This document shows positions 1-8,902 of a stretch of DNA of 64,000 nucleotides, one piece after another. The notes under the pieces are model-generated. The model worked only from the letters and a program-made list of their open reading frames with translations, was not told where the DNA came from and ran no database searches. Made by a program: the position numbers and the translations under genes. Within the stretch, counting starts at the first letter, position 1. Each line of letters opens with the position of its first letter. The DNA lies in assembly GCA_010912705.1 (NCBI GenBank), contig POWB01000015.1:1-64000 (forward strand), read 5' to 3'. Source of the DNA: Halochromatium sp. Its GTDB lineage: Bacteria > Pseudomonadota > Gammaproteobacteria > Chromatiales > Chromatiaceae.

Positions 1-86
1 CGGAAAAAATAAGCATAATAGTTTGACAAAATTTGCTATGCGGTGTTTTGTTATTATCACAAATTTTCTGCAAACAGCAATGACTC

Positions 87-293
87 ATGGCAAGGGCTCA
101 CACATTTGGCCCCATGAGCCTCAATGTTTTAACGCGTGAACATTTTTACCACGTGGGCGGGAACGAGAGCAATCGAAATCCAATGGTAGAGGCAATAATC
201 ACCAACTATAGCACCGACTTCTACGAAGAAGAGAACGAACAGAAAGCTGAACAGCTGATCCTTCTTGAGACTAGAGAGGCATACAGCGCATAA
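87..293 (+). CDS. small hypothetical protein (doubtful)
   Basis: A 68-residue open frame that I do not recognise. Its C-terminal half is acidic (EEENEQKAEQ) and could be helical. The upstream DNA (1-86) is strongly AT-rich and holds a TTGACA box at 23-28, but no -10 box lies at normal spacing and there is no Shine-Dalgarno sequence before the ATG. Base composition is clearly more AT-rich than the window average, which fits transferred or decayed DNA next to the broken methyltransferase gene. It could be a gene remnant or chance. Confidence 0.25.
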   Translation: MARAHTFGPMSLNVLTREHFYHVGGNESNRNPMVEAIITNYSTDFYEEENEQKAEQLILLETREAYSA

Positions 294-1590
294 CAATCAC
301 ATGTAATCGGGCAGCAAAAAGCGTCGCTCGTTTCTCGCTCTGCTTTTCGCTGCGGCTGATGTGAGGCGATGTAGGGCGCCGGGATGGGCAGTCGACGCTA
401 ATCCGAGACCAGCTGGCGCGCCTTGGCCTCGATCGCGAAGCCGAACAAATAGAGCTGGTCGTAGTGCAGGAAATGGGTATCGCTCGCGGCGTAGAAGATG
501 AACTGCGAGTCGATCGCGCAGTTCTCGGCACCGAAGACGATGGCGATGTATCGGGGATGTAGATCATCTGCACCTGACCGCCGAGCCCCTCGTACTCCAG
601 CAGTGAGTTCATCGCCTGCAGCGAGTCGCCGAGGATCAGCCGGTCGGTCCAAGGGCCTTGGTGCTGGTAGGCGTCGAGCTTATCGGCCAGATCCAGCTGC
701 GGATCACCGAACAGATCGAGGTTTTGGCCAGCCGACTTGTAGCGTTGCAGGCGCTCCAGGATGGCGCGGGTAGAATGGCGCTCGTGGACGAACAGCGGCA
801 CCGTCGGCACGCTGATCTGGTGGCGCTCGGCCTTGCCGGCCCAGCTCAAGAACGGCTGGGTCAGGCTCTTGATGCGAGCGGCGCATTCGCGGGTGGAGCG
901 AAACAGCTCGCCGCTCCCCAACCAGCGTTGCGGCTCGGCAAACACCTGCTGCTCGCCCTGCTCGGCGGCAGCGGTGATCAGCGTCAGCAGCCAGTCGGCA
1001 AGGTCGCGCTCGGCGCTCTCGTCCCAGCACAGCTCCGGCGCCAGACTCGAGTCGTAACGGTAGCGCTTGGGTGAGCGGTGCTGGCTGAATTGATCCTGGA
1101 TGCCGACATCCGGGCGCTGCTTGGCCAGCTTCTGATGCCGGTAGGTGCCGAAGGTGCCGTGATCTGCCGGCTGAGCACTGGTGCTCGGCGTCTTCTGCTG
1201 CGCAATCGCATCAACAGCGGTTCCGGCTTCGGCAGCGGTTCCAGTTTCAGCGTCGGCATCGAAGTCGGCTCCGGTTTTGGCATCGGCATCGACGTCAGCT
1301 TTGGCGTCAGCGGACGCTGCCAGCTCCGGGACGCTATCCACAGGCGCTGCTGCCGATGTTGACGTAGCGACCGCGCTGCGGCGAAAGACCGAGCCGCCGC
1401 GACCTCTCCCGCGACCGAGGATGCCGTCGGAAACCAGTGCTTCGCGGATCGCCTGCACCGCCTCTTGAGTGACCGGCTCCCCGGTTGCGTTGACGCTGCC
1501 CTGTATCGCGCGGAACAGCTTCAGATTACCGATACTGGAGCCATCCGCCGGAACAGCGGCGAGGATGGCGTCGCGGAGCGATGTCGACAT
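271..1590 (-). pseudogene. broken DNA methyltransferase (Mod-like) gene, N-terminal part
   Basis: The ATG at 1590 follows an AAGGA box. The first 60 residues look like a winged-helix segment, followed by an Ala/Asp-rich linker (ADADAKTGADFDADAE), then a region typical of type III/adenine-specific methyltransferases: LFGDPQLDLADKL, then DRLILGDSLQAMNSLLE and VQMIYI. At the point where the catalytic DPPY motif should follow, the frame loses homology (IPDTSPSS) and runs in a wrong frame to 271. The alternative frame at about 398-560 reads VFGAEN, a string also found further along such enzymes, so an internal deletion and frameshift probably removed the catalytic core. No restriction subunit is visible. 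The family call is from motif memory; the exact type (III or orphan) is unsure. Confidence 0.6.
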
Positions 1591-1769
1591 GATGCGGTCC
1601 TTGTTTGATCCTTCTCTTGCAATCTGCAAGCGATGTGTACAGCCGGCTGTGCGAGCGTTGCAATCCCTGCATCGTATCTGGTTTCACCCAAGCCAACGAG
1701 CAGCGCTTTAGCCTCAAGCGCAAAGCCGTGGTTCGGGCCATCACCTCCGGTCATCAAAGTCAGCTTGAA

Positions 1770-2216
1770 TCAAGCAGCCTCATCAAGAGAATGCTTGACC
1801 ACCAACGGAACCTGAATCGGAACAAAGCGCGTTGCGGAATAAAGGTAATCTTTGCCGCTCTCATCAATCACTTGTATGTCCAGACCTCCCGGAATCGACC
1901 GCAAATTGGGCCAATATTTTGGACAACTTTATCCCGCGATATCGGGTTTCCTTGAGCGCTGCTCTTTGCAAATCAACTGCTTACCTGGCGCAATCGGTTG
2001 ACCAAATGTCCAATTATTAAAAATGTCTTTTAAATTCAATTAATTGGAGCGTTTTTGGACAGTCGACCTGGGAGGTCTGATGTCACCATCTGCCGCCGCT
2101 TCTTCATCGGGAAGGACTTTGTAGATCTTGTGACGTTCGAGGGAGGCAGGATAGTCAGCGTTGTCCAAGCAAACGACGTAAGCTGCCAGAGTGTTAGGAT
2201 CTTGGGTCATGGTCAT
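1770..2216 (-). pseudogene. small conserved gene split by a 199-bp insertion
   Basis: The 5' half starts at ATG 2216 and reads AAYVVCLDNADYPASLE then HKIYKVLPDEEAAADGDI before leaving homology and stopping at 2040. The 3' half resumes with QVIDESGKDYLYSATRF and ends at the stop codon at 1770. Removing the element at 1881-2079 plus one copy of the 5-bp duplication joins GDI to QVIDESG in one frame, giving a protein of about 80 residues. I recall this as a small conserved bacterial family (YVVC..NxDYPASLE ... VIDESGEDYLYP), often near mobile or toxin genes, of unknown function. It lies upstream of the broken methyltransferase gene on the same strand. Confidence 0.75.
1881..2079. mobile_element. 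MITE-like element with terminal inverted repeats
   Basis: The 199-bp element begins CAGACCTCCCGGAATCGAC and ends GTCGACCTGGGAGGTCTG, imperfect inverted repeats with a perfect outer 10 bp (CAGACCTCCC / GGGAGGTCTG). It is flanked by the direct repeat ATGTC (1876-1880 and 2080-2084). It is AT-rich inside and has no transposase. An internal hairpin pairs TGTCCAA at 2007-2013 with TTGGACA at 2055-2061. The insertion disrupts the small gene at 1770-2216, and precise removal restores its frame. The mobilising transposase family is unknown. Confidence 0.8.
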
Positions 2217-2279
2217 TCTATGTAGCCTTTGCGTTTCATCTCTCGTCTACCAATACCATGCGCCTCGTACCAATGCAGC

Positions 2280-4097
2280 TCAGCCATTCGTTCTCGGCCA
2301 TTCTGCAGACGAGCTAGAGTGAGGATGTGACAGCTCCGGCAAACGCTCAATCTCGACAGTCTGGGTCGGGAAGGCAAACTTGACCTTGAGCCGTTCGGCA
2401 AGACGGACGATCTCGAGCAGCACGCGCTGGCGCTCGATCAATTCGGCCGACCAGTCCGGAACCTGCAGGAAGAAGTAGAGCATGATGTCGAGGCTGCTCG
2501 GCGCGAAATCGTTGAGTACAACGTGGAAATAATCCTTGCGCGTGCTGGGCGTTGCCATGATCACGGCCTTGATGCCTTCAACGAAGGCCTCGACACGCTC
2601 TGGCGGCGTGTCGTAGCGGATCGCCAGGGTAGTATAGACGCGCCGATAGGAGCGCCGGCCCATGTTGTCGATGGTCGCTGCCATGGTGGATGAATTCGGC
2701 ACCGAGAGCTGCGAATCATAGAAGGTGCGGATGCGGGTGCTGCGGAAGCCGATGTCCTCGACCGTGCCTTCGACGCCGTTGAGCTTGATCCAGTCGCCGA
2801 TTGCGAATGGCCGATCGAGCATGATCGCGATCGAACCGAGCAGGTTGGCCAGGGTCTCGCGGGCGGCAAGCGCGATCGCCAAACTGCCGACGCCAAGACC
2901 GGTCAGCACCGAATAGGCAGGTAAACCGATCCGGTCGGCGGCATCGATCACCATCGCGGCGATGGCGATGACGATCAGGAGCTTGAAGCCGAGACGCAGC
3001 AGCTGGCTATCGATACCGCGCGAGCGCAGGCGACGCGAGCGAATGATGGCCTCTGGAATACGGCTGAAGACAACCGCGACCAGCCAAGCCAGCAGTGAAT
3101 ACTCGATGACAACGAAGACCCGCTCGATGCTTTGCAGCATCGACCCCGTGAAATTGATCTGCCAATCGATCAGCGCATGGACACCAACCGCCAGCAACAA
3201 CGCAAGCACCAATGCCGCCATCGTGCGCCAGCGGGTCTCTCGGCCGAGCTTGGCCTTGGCACGGCGCTCGGCGCGACGCGCTAACCGGTAGGCCAAGAGC
3301 GCGATGGCAATCGCACTGATGACAGCAACCGCAGCAGCGAGCCATTGCCAGACCGCCTGCCCAAGCCATTCTTCAGCGAGCCAAGGCGGCAGTGCGTGAC
3401 TGTCGGCCCAGGTGAAATCGACCCCGGTCCCAGGCGTCAGCGTATAGGCGCGATAGATCCCTGGCGTCGAGCCCAGCGGTCGATAAGGCAGATCCTCGAC
3501 ACTGGCAAAGAAGTCCTCCGCCCTGTCGACGGTATCCGCACTGAACAGCCAGGTCCCCGCGCACGGCCCTTCTTGGACCTGCTGCAGCAGGATCTCGGTA
3601 TTGGGTATCCGCCATTGGGTCAATGCCTCACGCTCGACCTGCTTGGCATCCGGAATACTGGCGTAAGGCGGCAGCCCAACGCGGTCGATGACCTCTTTCA
3701 GCAAGAGCGCAACCTCGGCCCCGACACCCTCGGCAAAGGCCCGGGGAACCTCGCTGAGGTCCAAGGTGCGCACCGCACGGCGCAGTGGCTGAATCGTCTC
3801 CCGGCCCGACCGCTCGGGGTCCTTGCCAATCAGATAGACGCGGTCCAGATTCAGGATCAGGCTGGCAATGGTCGCCCTCGGGCTGGAGGTATCAGGCGGG
3901 CGCAGCGGGTTGATCGCAGGCTCGATCGCAGCCGGCAGCCGATCACCGAACTCTTCGGCGAGCAGTGGCTGCCCCGCCAGCGGCAGCCACAGCCAGAGCG
4001 CAAAGAACAGCCCCAAGATGCGCCCCCAGGTGAGGCAGCACAGACGAGGGCAGGCGTTAGCCCAAGGAAAGAGCTGATCGGATCGGGCCAGGCTCAC
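2280..4097 (-). CDS. MscS-family mechanosensitive channel protein
   Basis: A 605-residue membrane protein starting at GTG 4097 with AGGAG upstream. Residues 25-47 look like a signal peptide or anchor. A long periplasmic region (about 48-240) precedes several membrane segments (about 245-275, 290-310, 325-345, 370-390). The last segment contains the Gly/Ala-rich MscS pore helix (GLGVGSLAIALAARETLANL, about 400-420), followed by the beta domain (PFAIGDWIKLNGVEGTVEDI). The MscS core releases solutes under osmotic stress; the large N-terminal domain is unassigned. It follows the RND gene by 39 bp on the same strand and is probably co-transcribed. Confidence 0.85.
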   Translation of the reverse strand: MSLARSDQLFPWANACPRLCCLTWGRILGLFFALWLWLPLAGQPLLAEEFGDRLPAAIEPAINPLRPPDTSSPRATIASLILNLDRVYLIGKDPERSGRETIQPLRRAVRTLDLSEVPRAFAEGVGAEVALLLKEVIDRVGLPPYASIPDAKQVEREALTQWRIPNTEILLQQVQEGPCAGTWLFSADTVDRAEDFFASVEDLPYRPLGSTPGIYRAYTLTPGTGVDFTWADSHALPPWLAEEWLGQAVWQWLAAAVAVISAIAIALLAYRLARRAERRAKAKLGRETRWRTMAALVLALLLAVGVHALIDWQINFTGSMLQSIERVFVVIEYSLLAWLVAVVFSRIPEAIIRSRRLRSRGIDSQLLRLGFKLLIVIAIAAMVIDAADRIGLPAYSVLTGLGVGSLAIALAARETLANLLGSIAIMLDRPFAIGDWIKLNGVEGTVEDIGFRSTRIRTFYDSQLSVPNSSTMAATIDNMGRRSYRRVYTTLAIRYDTPPERVEAFVEGIKAVIMATPSTRKDYFHVVLNDFAPSSLDIMLYFFLQVPDWSAELIERQRVLLEIVRLAERLKVKFAFPTQTVEIERLPELSHPHSSSSAEWPRTNG

Positions 4098-4136
4098 TCG
4101 AGACTCCTATCATCGATGCTGAAGCAAGGCCGCATT

Positions 4137-7100
4137 CTACCCCGATTCCGCCGGTGCCGACGGCGGCGTCGACAGGCTCGCCGAGCGCCCAAACCACCGC
4201 TGCAGCCGTCCATGCGCGCTCTCATGCATTGACAGCAGCGAGGGGATCACCAGCAGGATCAGCAGGGTGGCGAAGCCCAGCCCGAATGCGATGGAGGTGG
4301 CCATCGGGATCAGGAACTGGGCCTGATAGGAGGTCTCGAACAGCAGCGGCATCAGGCCGGCGATGGTGGTCAGCGAGGTTAGCAGCACTGCACGTAGACG
4401 CTGACAGGCGGCTTCGATCAGAGCCTCTTGGATCGACAGCCCCTGACCGCGCAACTGTTTGTAAAAGCTGACCAGGATGATCGAGTCGTTGACGACAATG
4501 CCGGAGAGGCCAAACATACCGAATAGCGACAGGATGGTCAGGTCGATGCCCATCACCCAGTGCCCGAGCAAGGCGCCGGTCAGACCAAAGGGGATCACCG
4601 CCATCACTACCAAGGGCCAGCCATAAGACGAGAACACCCAGGCCAGGATCAGATAGATCAGGATCAGACCCAGCACCAACCCCTTGCGCATGTCCGAAAG
4701 GGTATCGCGCTGATCGGCCGAGCGGCCCTCGAATGAATAATCGACGCCGTAGTCGCTCTGCAGCTGAGCCAGGGTCCTCTCTTCGAGACCCGCGGTGACC
4801 TCACCAACGGTCGTGACATTGGTATCGATGTCAGCGGTGACTTCGACAGCCAGCTTGCCATCGGCATGGCGTAAGACCTCGAATCCGCGCCGCGAGCGCC
4901 AGTCCGCCACTGCGGTCAGCGGCACTGAAGCGCCATCCGGCGTGCGCACATTGAGCCGATAGAGGCTTGCCAAGGTGCCGCGCTCAGCCGATGGCAAGGT
5001 AACCCGGACCTCAACCTCATCCGCGCCATCCTGGAGGATCTGCACCAGCTGGCCATCGAAGGCGGTGCGCAGCTGCCGACCAAGATTGGCCACGGTAAGG
5101 CCCAAGGCTTCACCCACCGGCGTCAGCTGATAGATCAGCTGCTCGCGCCCATAGGCCATGTCGTCTTCGACCTCGAGCACCCCATCAATGCCAGAGATGG
5201 TCTGTGAGAGTGCCAAGGCTGCCGACTTCAGCTCGTCAGCCGAGGCCCCGGTGAGGCGGATGGTCAGATCCCGCCCCGGCGGACCGACCCGGCGCGCGGT
5301 GATATTGAGCGACTCCAGGCCAGCCGGCATCTCGATGCGCTCGCGCCAGGCGCGAATCAGCTGGTTATTGCGCACGGTCCGGAAATCAGGCTCTACCAGC
5401 TCGATCTGTAACGAGCCGAGCTGATCCGCTGCTCCACCGCCAGCACCACCACCGCTTTTAGCGCCATGAAAGGCGAGCACGACGTTGATCAGCTCACCCT
5501 GCTCGAGCTCCTTCTCGGTCTGGTACAGCGTTTCCTTGAGATGAAGCAGAAAGGCATCGACACGGGTGCGCGGGGTTCCCGCGGCAAAGGTCACATTGGC
5601 ATTGATGATCTGCGACTCAGGGGTCGGGAAGAAGACGAAACCGAGCCGCCCACCGGCGAGCAGGCCGATGGCGATCATCAGCATCGCAATCGCGCCCGCT
5701 ACGGTCGCGAAACGATTGCGCACGGCGATCACCACTAGCGGCCGAAAGGCATGATCACGGAACCATTCGAAGCCGCGGTCCAGTCGCGCGCGGAGCGAGT
5801 TTGGCTTGATCTTATGGGTATGCACAAAGGCATTGCGCAGATGGCCAGGTAGGACCAGGAAGCTCTCGACGAGCGAGGCCAGGATCACGCAGATAATCAC
5901 GATCGGGATGGCGCCGAGGATATTGCCGATGCGCCCGCCAACCAGGATCAACGGCAAAAAGGCCGCGATGGTGGTTAGCGAAGAGGCGATGACCGGCGCC
6001 AGCATCCGCCGCGCACCACCTTCTGCGGCCAGCAAGGGATCTTCGCCCATCTGATAGTGGGCCATCGCATCTTCGCCGACGACGATAGCATCATCGACGA
6101 TGATACCGAGCGCCATGATCAGCGCGAACAGGCTGATCATATTGATGCTGCCGCCAACCAGATAGAGGATGAACAGGGTCGCGGCAAAGGAGACTGGAAT
6201 CCCCCAAGCGACCCAAAACGCAACCCGGCCCGTGAGGAACAGATAGAGGATCGCGACCACCAACACCAAGCCGCCGAGGCCATTGGTCACCAGCAGCATG
6301 ATGCGATCGCGCACCAGCTCCCAGGAGGCATCGTAGACGAGGATCTCGACCCCAGGCGGCAGGGTTGGGCGGGTCTCCTCGAGCCAGTCGCGGAAGGCGC
6401 GGGCAGCGACCAGGGTATCGCCGCGCTCGCTGCGCTGCAGCACCATCTCGACCGCCGGCTGGCCATTGACCGACAGCAGCACCGAGCGATCCTGCGGCAG
6501 CCGCTCGATCTCGGCTACATCGCCAAGCTCGACGCGCAGCTGCTGGTCGGCGCGGATCGGGATCTGCTCAAAACCGATTGACTCGCGCCGCTTGTCGAGG
6601 CTGCGCAGCTCGCGCGAGCCCTCATCGCGCCCGATCGAGCCAGCCGGCAGATCGAGGCTAAAATCACTGACGCGCTGGCCGATCTCCTGCAGACCAATGC
6701 CAAGCTGCTCGAGTTCGTCGTTATCGACCTGGATGCGAATCTCCTCGCTCGGCAGACCATTGATCTGTACCTGATCCAGACCGCGCTCGAGCAGCTCGGT
6801 CTCGAAGCGTCGCACCAAGCGGCGCATCTCATCGCGATCCTCAAGCCCAGTGATCACCAGCCGCGCCACCTGCTCATAGCGACTGATCAGCGCAACTTCA
6901 GGTTTCTCGGCATCCTGCGGGAAGTTGCGGAACTCATCGACCGCACGCCGCACCTCATCGAGCGCCAGCAGCGGATCGACGCCTTCCTTGAACTCGAGCG
7001 TGATCGATGAGATGCCCTGACTCGAGGTCGAGGTCATCTTGTCAAGGTCATCGACGGTACGCAGCCGTTGCTCGAGTGGGTTGGTGATGCCGTCTTCGAT

Positions 7101-7343
7101 ATCCTCGGCGCTAGCACCAGACCAGACCACCCGCACTGAGACGATATCAAGCTCGAAGGTCGGGAAGAACTGAACGTTGAGCCGATCCAGCGCAAAGGCG
7201 CCGGTCAGCAGCATGATCACCATCAGCAGATTGGCCGCGACCTTATGGTGGGCAAAGATGCCGATGATGTCGGTGCGATGGCGGCTTGCAGTGTCCAAGC
7301 TAGTGCGCTCCGGGCTATTGGTATCCAGACTTGCGGTATCCAT
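4137..7343 (-). CDS. RND-family efflux transporter permease
   Basis: A 1068-residue inner-membrane proton-driven pump of the AcrB/HAE1 type. After the first membrane helix (about 33-55) it reads NVQFFPTFELDIVSVR and WSGASAEDIEDGITNPLE, typical of these pumps. The proton-relay helix contains two Asp in GIIVDDAIVVGEDA. Second-half helices include LFGMFGLSGIVVNDSIILV. It lies 12 bp after the adaptor gene, so the two form one export unit; no outer-membrane TolC-like gene is in the window. The substrate cannot be told from sequence. The N-terminus repeats SLDT three times and no clear ribosome site precedes ATG 7343, so the start is somewhat unsure. Confidence 0.9.
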   Translation of the reverse strand: MDTASLDTNSPERTSLDTASRHRTDIIGIFAHHKVAANLLMVIMLLTGAFALDRLNVQFFPTFELDIVSVRVVWSGASAEDIEDGITNPLEQRLRTVDDLDKMTSTSSQGISSITLEFKEGVDPLLALDEVRRAVDEFRNFPQDAEKPEVALISRYEQVARLVITGLEDRDEMRRLVRRFETELLERGLDQVQINGLPSEEIRIQVDNDELEQLGIGLQEIGQRVSDFSLDLPAGSIGRDEGSRELRSLDKRRESIGFEQIPIRADQQLRVELGDVAEIERLPQDRSVLLSVNGQPAVEMVLQRSERGDTLVAARAFRDWLEETRPTLPPGVEILVYDASWELVRDRIMLLVTNGLGGLVLVVAILYLFLTGRVAFWVAWGIPVSFAATLFILYLVGGSINMISLFALIMALGIIVDDAIVVGEDAMAHYQMGEDPLLAAEGGARRMLAPVIASSLTTIAAFLPLILVGGRIGNILGAIPIVIICVILASLVESFLVLPGHLRNAFVHTHKIKPNSLRARLDRGFEWFRDHAFRPLVVIAVRNRFATVAGAIAMLMIAIGLLAGGRLGFVFFPTPESQIINANVTFAAGTPRTRVDAFLLHLKETLYQTEKELEQGELINVVLAFHGAKSGGGAGGGAADQLGSLQIELVEPDFRTVRNNQLIRAWRERIEMPAGLESLNITARRVGPPGRDLTIRLTGASADELKSAALALSQTISGIDGVLEVEDDMAYGREQLIYQLTPVGEALGLTVANLGRQLRTAFDGQLVQILQDGADEVEVRVTLPSAERGTLASLYRLNVRTPDGASVPLTAVADWRSRRGFEVLRHADGKLAVEVTADIDTNVTTVGEVTAGLEERTLAQLQSDYGVDYSFEGRSADQRDTLSDMRKGLVLGLILIYLILAWVFSSYGWPLVVMAVIPFGLTGALLGHWVMGIDLTILSLFGMFGLSGIVVNDSIILVSFYKQLRGQGLSIQEALIEAACQRLRAVLLTSLTTIAGLMPLLFETSYQAQFLIPMATSIAFGLGFATLLILLVIPSLLSMHESAHGRLQRWFGRSASLSTPPSAPAESG

Positions 7344-7355
7344 GCGTGGTGGCCG

Positions 7356-8672
7356 TCAGTTGGGACTCTCGGCAGTGCCCGACTTGGCCGCGGCGACATC
7401 AGGCTTAGGTCTCGGCTCAGGGCCGCTATTCCCCGGTTCAGCGCCCACGATGGCGACCCGCAGCCCCTCGATCGCATTCGGCATGTGCGTGGTCACTAGG
7501 GCATCGCCGGCGGCCAGTTGATCCGAGCGCACCAGCAGCCGTTCTTCACCGTCGGCGCCGATACGGGTGCCGAGACTCTCGACATCCACCCCCTGCATAC
7601 GGCCCTCCTTAACCAGGTAGAGCCGGTCGCCACCATAGACAGCGCGGAAGGGCACCGCGACCACCGCCTCACGGATTGGCCGTTCGAGATAGACGCTCAG
7701 CAGTTGCCCGAGGCGCACCAGGCTCGGATCACCTTCCAGCTCAAAGAGCGCATCGACGCCGCTTGGGTCGGCCTCTCCCGCTAAGCGATCGAAGCGCAGC
7801 GCCAACGACTCAGCACCAATCGGCGCCGTCGCCGACAGCGGCAGCCCCTGTTTCACCGCCTCGATCAGCTCGTCTTGATAAGGAGCAGGGATGCGTGCCC
7901 GAACCTGAAGGCTCTCGGTCGCATAGAGCCGGGCTAAGGTCTCGCCCTTGGTCACCTGATCGCCAGCGGTGACCTCGACGCTGGTAATGATCCCGTTATA
8001 GGGCGCGCGCAGGGTAGCGCGCTCAAACTCCAGGTTGAGTTCGGCCAGCCGCGCCTTGGCACTGGCGAGACGTGCCTCAAGCCCGCGCAGGCGGCTGGGA
8101 TGATCGGCGATGCTCATCTCGCGACTGGTGACCGTGAGCTGCTGCTGGGCCTCGGTGCGCTTGGCGTCGTCGAGGGCCTGCTCGGCACCGACCTGCTGTG
8201 TCTTCAGTCGTTGCTGGCGCGCAACCGCATCCTGGGCCAGCTCAAGCAGTCGCTGCTCTTGCTCGAGCGCCAACCGATCGGTCTCGAAGCGGTTCTTCTC
8301 GCTGGCAATCTGCGCTTCGAGGTCGGCAATCTCGGCCTTGACTTGATCGATGCGCGGCTCGAAGTCGCGCTTATCCAGACGCAGCAGCAGATCGCCCGCC
8401 GCGACAAAGTCGCCATCTTGCACCAGGACCTCGGTGACCCAGGCCGAGGCCGATGCGGTTGCACGCAACAGATCCGGGGTCTCGACCCGCCCGTAGAGTT
8501 CAAGCTGCGGCGCTGCCCGGAGCAGCTCGACCGGGTCCACATCGACGCGCCAAATGCGCTCTTCTACCTGGGGTGACGCCTGCTCTGGCTTGGTGGCAAC
8601 CAGCAACCGAAAGACACCAAAGCCAAGGGCGAGGATGAGGATGGGAAGAATAACTTTGAGGAGAGGTCTCAC
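7356..8672 (-). CDS. RND efflux periplasmic adaptor subunit
   Basis: A membrane-fusion protein that links the RND permease at 4137-7343 to an outer-membrane channel. The N-terminal membrane anchor (RPLLKVILPILILALGFGVF) is followed by the biotinyl-lipoyl half motif (VLVQDGDFVAAGDLLLRLDK), a long alpha-helical hairpin rich in Glu/Gln/Arg, the second lipoyl half (TSVEVTAGDQVTKGETLARL) and a beta-barrel region. The frame stays open to TTG 8726, but GTG 8672 lies just before the anchor and gives a normal 438-residue protein. Neither start has a strong ribosome site. Confidence 0.88.
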   Translation of the reverse strand: MRPLLKVILPILILALGFGVFRLLVATKPEQASPQVEERIWRVDVDPVELLRAAPQLELYGRVETPDLLRATASASAWVTEVLVQDGDFVAAGDLLLRLDKRDFEPRIDQVKAEIADLEAQIASEKNRFETDRLALEQEQRLLELAQDAVARQQRLKTQQVGAEQALDDAKRTEAQQQLTVTSREMSIADHPSRLRGLEARLASAKARLAELNLEFERATLRAPYNGIITSVEVTAGDQVTKGETLARLYATESLQVRARIPAPYQDELIEAVKQGLPLSATAPIGAESLALRFDRLAGEADPSGVDALFELEGDPSLVRLGQLLSVYLERPIREAVVAVPFRAVYGGDRLYLVKEGRMQGVDVESLGTRIGADGEERLLVRSDQLAAGDALVTTHMPNAIEGLRVAIVGAEPGNSGPEPRPKPDVAAAKSGTAESPN

Positions 8673-8902
8673 AGGGATTGCTCTAACGATTGTTCTGGAT
8701 TCTGCTTCAACAGCAGCTGCGCACAACCGCTCGATGGCGGCGCAGCAGAGATTGAGCCACCGGGGGAATACTGATCTGCGAGTAATATCCTAGTGTCGTG
8801 GCGCTGATCGCTAATGACAACGACGAAGCGCAGTAAAACCAGCTTTACAGAGGCATGCAGGGCTTGATCGGTAGGGCTTCGACAGCGATCAATGGATGAA
8901 AT

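Noticed and set aside
1-60. Promoter at TTGACA (23-28)
   Set aside because: No -10 box at 16-18 bp; TATTAT lies at 23-bp spacing.
1605-1955. 116-residue plus-strand frame
   Set aside because: It runs antisense across the 3' half of the split small gene and into the MITE; not a gene.
3345-4232. 295-residue plus-strand frame across the MscS gene
   Set aside because: Shadow frame without recognisable motifs.
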